DNA of 15,521 nucleotides from an uncultured bacterium (lineage in GTDB: Bacteria > Bacillota > Clostridia > Lachnospirales > Anaerotignaceae), in the NCBI GenBank assembly GCA_905214825.1, contig CAJMNV010000033.1:1-15521 (forward strand). Direction: 5' to 3'. Under the pieces are notes generated by a model. That model made no database searches. It was not told where the DNA came from and worked only from the letters and a program-made list of their open reading frames with translations. Made by a program: the position numbers and the translations under genes. Below, one piece after another: positions 14,001 to 15,521 of this stretch (position 1 is its first letter; each line of letters begins with the position of its first letter).

Positions 14001-15101
14001 ATGGCAGCAAAAACAGCAAAAGAAGAAATCAAATTTGAAGATAGACAAAAAGCATTAGATGCCGCATTGAGCCAAATTGAAAAACAATTCGGCAAAGGTG
14101 CTGTAATGAAATTAGGAGACGAATCCGCAAAAATGAATGTGGGTGTTGTACCTTCTGGTTCTTTGAGCTTAGATATTGCATTGGGTGTTGGTGGTGTGCC
14201 AAAAGGCAGAATTATCGAAATATACGGTCCAGAATCCTCTGGTAAAACAACTGTTGCTTTGCATGTTGTCGCAGAAGTGCAAAAAAGTGGTGGCATTGCT
14301 GGTTATATCGACGCAGAACACGCAATGGACCCTGCTTATGCAAAAGCCGTTGGCGTAGACATTGACAATCTGTATATTTCACAGCCAGACGATGGAGAAC
14401 AAGCATTAGAAATTGCAGAAACAATGGTCAGAAGTGGTGCGATTGACATTGTCATCGTAGACTCTGTTGCAGCTTTGGTTCCTCGTGCAGAAATCGAAGG
14501 AGAAATGGGTGACTCTCACATGGGTTTACAAGCTCGATTGATGAGCCAAGCATTGCGAAAATTAACTGGTATCACCAATAAATCAAACTGTACTGTTATT
14601 TTTATCAACCAGCTGCGTGAAAAAATTGGTGTCACATTCGGTAACCCTGAAACAACAACTGGTGGTCGTGCATTGAAATTCTATTCTTCTGTACGTATTG
14701 ACATCAGAAAATCCGATGTATTGAAACAAGGTACCGAATTGGTTGGTAACCGTGTCAAAGTAAAAATTGCCAAAAACAAAGTCGCACCACCTTTCAAAAC
14801 AGCGGAATTTGACATTGTATATGGACAAGGTATTTCCAAAGAAGGCGATATTCTGGATTTGGCAGCAGATGTAGATATTGTAAACAAAAGCGGGGCATGG
14901 TATGCCTATGAAGAAACACGCATTGGACAAGGTAGAGAAAATGCAAAAATATTCTTAAAAGAACACCCAGAAATGTGTAAAGAAATCGAAAACAAAGTGC
15001 GTGCCCATTATAATTTACCCACATTAGACCCTATAGATGTACCAACGCCAGCACAAACCGAAACAATCACAGAAGTATCCGAAGATTTGGAAACCAAATA
15101 A
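14001..15101 (+). CDS. recA: Recombinase RecA
   Basis: RecA forms ATP-dependent filaments on single-stranded DNA, performs strand exchange and activates LexA self-cleavage. The 366-residue length is normal. Walker A is GPESSGKT (residues 76-83). Further landmarks are Y-I-D-A-E-H-A-M-D-P, then I-V-I-V-D-S-V-A-A-L-V-P (Walker B), loop L1 with E-M-G-D-S-H-M-G-L-Q-A-R, and loop L2 with F-G-N-P-E-T-T-T-G-G-R-A-L-K-F-Y. The acidic tail of about 25 residues is typical. The ATG has AAAGGTGG upstream with a 7-nt gap. It has its own promoter with a LexA box, so it is SOS-inducible, and a strong terminator shared with the convergent dnaJ gene. Confidence 0.99.
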   Translation: MAAKTAKEEIKFEDRQKALDAALSQIEKQFGKGAVMKLGDESAKMNVGVVPSGSLSLDIALGVGGVPKGRIIEIYGPESSGKTTVALHVVAEVQKSGGIAGYIDAEHAMDPAYAKAVGVDIDNLYISQPDDGEQALEIAETMVRSGAIDIVIVDSVAALVPRAEIEGEMGDSHMGLQARLMSQALRKLTGITNKSNCTVIFINQLREKIGVTFGNPETTTGGRALKFYSSVRIDIRKSDVLKQGTELVGNRVKVKIAKNKVAPPFKTAEFDIVYGQGISKEGDILDLAADVDIVNKSGAWYAYEETRIGQGRENAKIFLKEHPEMCKEIENKVRAHYNLPTLDPIDVPTPAQTETITEVSEDLETK

Positions 15102-15128
15102 AAAAATTCTTTTCTAAATACTCCAATA

Positions 15129-15163
15129 AAAAACCACCTATCTGATTTAGATAGGTGGTTTTT
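15129..15163. terminator. Bidirectional terminator between recA and dnaJ
   Basis: A perfect 15-bp stem (AAAAACCACCTATCT and its complement) with a 5-nt loop, and A and T runs on the two sides. It lies 27 nt after the recA stop codon and 4 nt after the dnaJ stop codon, so it can serve both genes. Confidence 0.92.
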
Positions 15164-15166
15164 ATT

Positions 15167-15521
15167 TTATTGTTTTTCAAAAAAATCTTTCATTTTTTCA
15201 CCGAATGATTTTTTTTCTGTACCCGCTGATTTCTCAGCGTGTGCCGCCCCCTGCGGTGCATCACTGTAAAATTCCCGCAACAATTCTTTTTGTCTTTCTG
15301 TCAATTCTGTTGGTATTTGCACTTTCAATGTAACAATCTGATTGCCTCTATTTTTTGGATTTCTCAAATTTGGTACACCCACACCACGCAATGTAACAAC
15401 AGTATTGGGTTGTGTACCTGGTTTGATGGTATATTTTTGTTCTCCATCAATGGTTTTGATTGTAATTTCGCCCCCCAACGCCGCCTGTACAAATGTAATT
15501 GGCACATCACAGTAAATGTCA
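15167..15521 (-). CDS. dnaJ: Chaperone DnaJ, C-terminal part (cut by window edge)
   Basis: About 117 codons of the 3' end are present and the frame stays open to the window edge, so the J domain, Gly/Phe region and Cys-rich zinc domain lie outside. The visible part is the second substrate-binding beta domain: D-V-P-I-T-F-V-Q-A-A-L-G-G-E-I, then T-I-D-G, I-K-P-G-T-Q-P, L-R-G-V-G-V-P-N-L, N-R-G-N-Q-I-V-T-L-K-V and the T-E-R-Q-K-E-L-L-R-E-F segment. A Lys-rich tail ending K-M-K-D-F-F-E-K-Q follows. DnaJ stimulates DnaK ATPase and hands over unfolded proteins; hrcA-grpE-dnaK probably lie upstream, outside the window. CbpA-like proteins share parts of this domain, but the C-terminal K-D-F-F is typical of Firmicutes DnaJ. 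Confidence 0.92.
   Translation of the reverse strand, partial: DIYCDVPITFVQAALGGEITIKTIDGEQKYTIKPGTQPNTVVTLRGVGVPNLRNPKNRGNQIVTLKVQIPTELTERQKELLREFYSDAPQGAAHAEKSAGTEKKSFGEKMKDFFEKQ

Noticed and set aside
1..15521. CRISPR arrays, insertion sequences, tRNA or rRNA genes
   Set aside because: No regularly spaced repeats, no transposase-like frame, no terminal inverted repeats flanking the decayed region, and no tRNA cloverleaf or rRNA sequence was seen.

Overview
The window looks like a chromosomal segment from an anaerobic, motile, low-GC Gram-positive bacterium of the Clostridia. The genes have AT-rich codons, strong AGGAGG-type ribosome binding sites, sigma-A promoters and a Firmicutes-type LexA box. 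The small lyase at 9673-10140 closely resembles, from memory, the beta-alanyl-CoA:ammonia lyase of Clostridium (Anaerotignum) propionicum. A relative of Anaerotignum is therefore my best guess at the source; this is an inference, not a measured placement.

Layout. (1) 69-5094, minus strand: late flagellar genes in the order fliD, fliS, a fliT-like gene, a terminator, a stand-alone ftsE-like ATPase gene, flgM and flgN. (2) 5241-6788, plus strand: a two-gene unit divergent from fliD, made of a ParA-type ATPase (TTG start) and a protein with a Lys-rich N-terminal tag, a long Pro/Thr/Glu-rich linker and a C-terminal ComFB-like domain; it ends at a strong terminator. (3) 6882-9515: a decayed accessory region. 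It holds a merR-type gene broken by an in-frame TGA, a family III (CaiB/BaiF) CoA-transferase gene broken by an 8-bp tandem duplication, and a brnQ remnant that has lost its 5' half, is fused in frame to the CoA-transferase gene and carries a 1-nt deletion. (4) 9673-10140: an apparently intact beta-alanyl-CoA ammonia-lyase gene, upstream of the broken transferase on the same strand. (5) 10591-15521: core genes, with lepA (minus) divergent from cinA and recA (plus), then the 3' end of dnaJ (minus) convergent with recA.

How the genes work together. FliD is the filament cap, FliS the flagellin chaperone, and the FliT-like and FlgN-like proteins probable export chaperones. FlgM holds sigma-28 until the hook is complete. 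FliD has overlapping candidate sigma-A and sigma-D promoters. The ParA/ComFB-like pair next to them is the most interesting unit: ParA ATPases position large complexes, and ComFB-family proteins of cyanobacteria have been reported to bind c-di-GMP. The pair could therefore be a nucleotide-sensing positioning system, perhaps for flagella or chemoreceptors. The lyase, CoA-transferase and BrnQ set looks like a former uptake and activation route for a small amino acid, of which only the lyase remains intact. cinA and recA are adjacent, but recA has its own SOS-type promoter.
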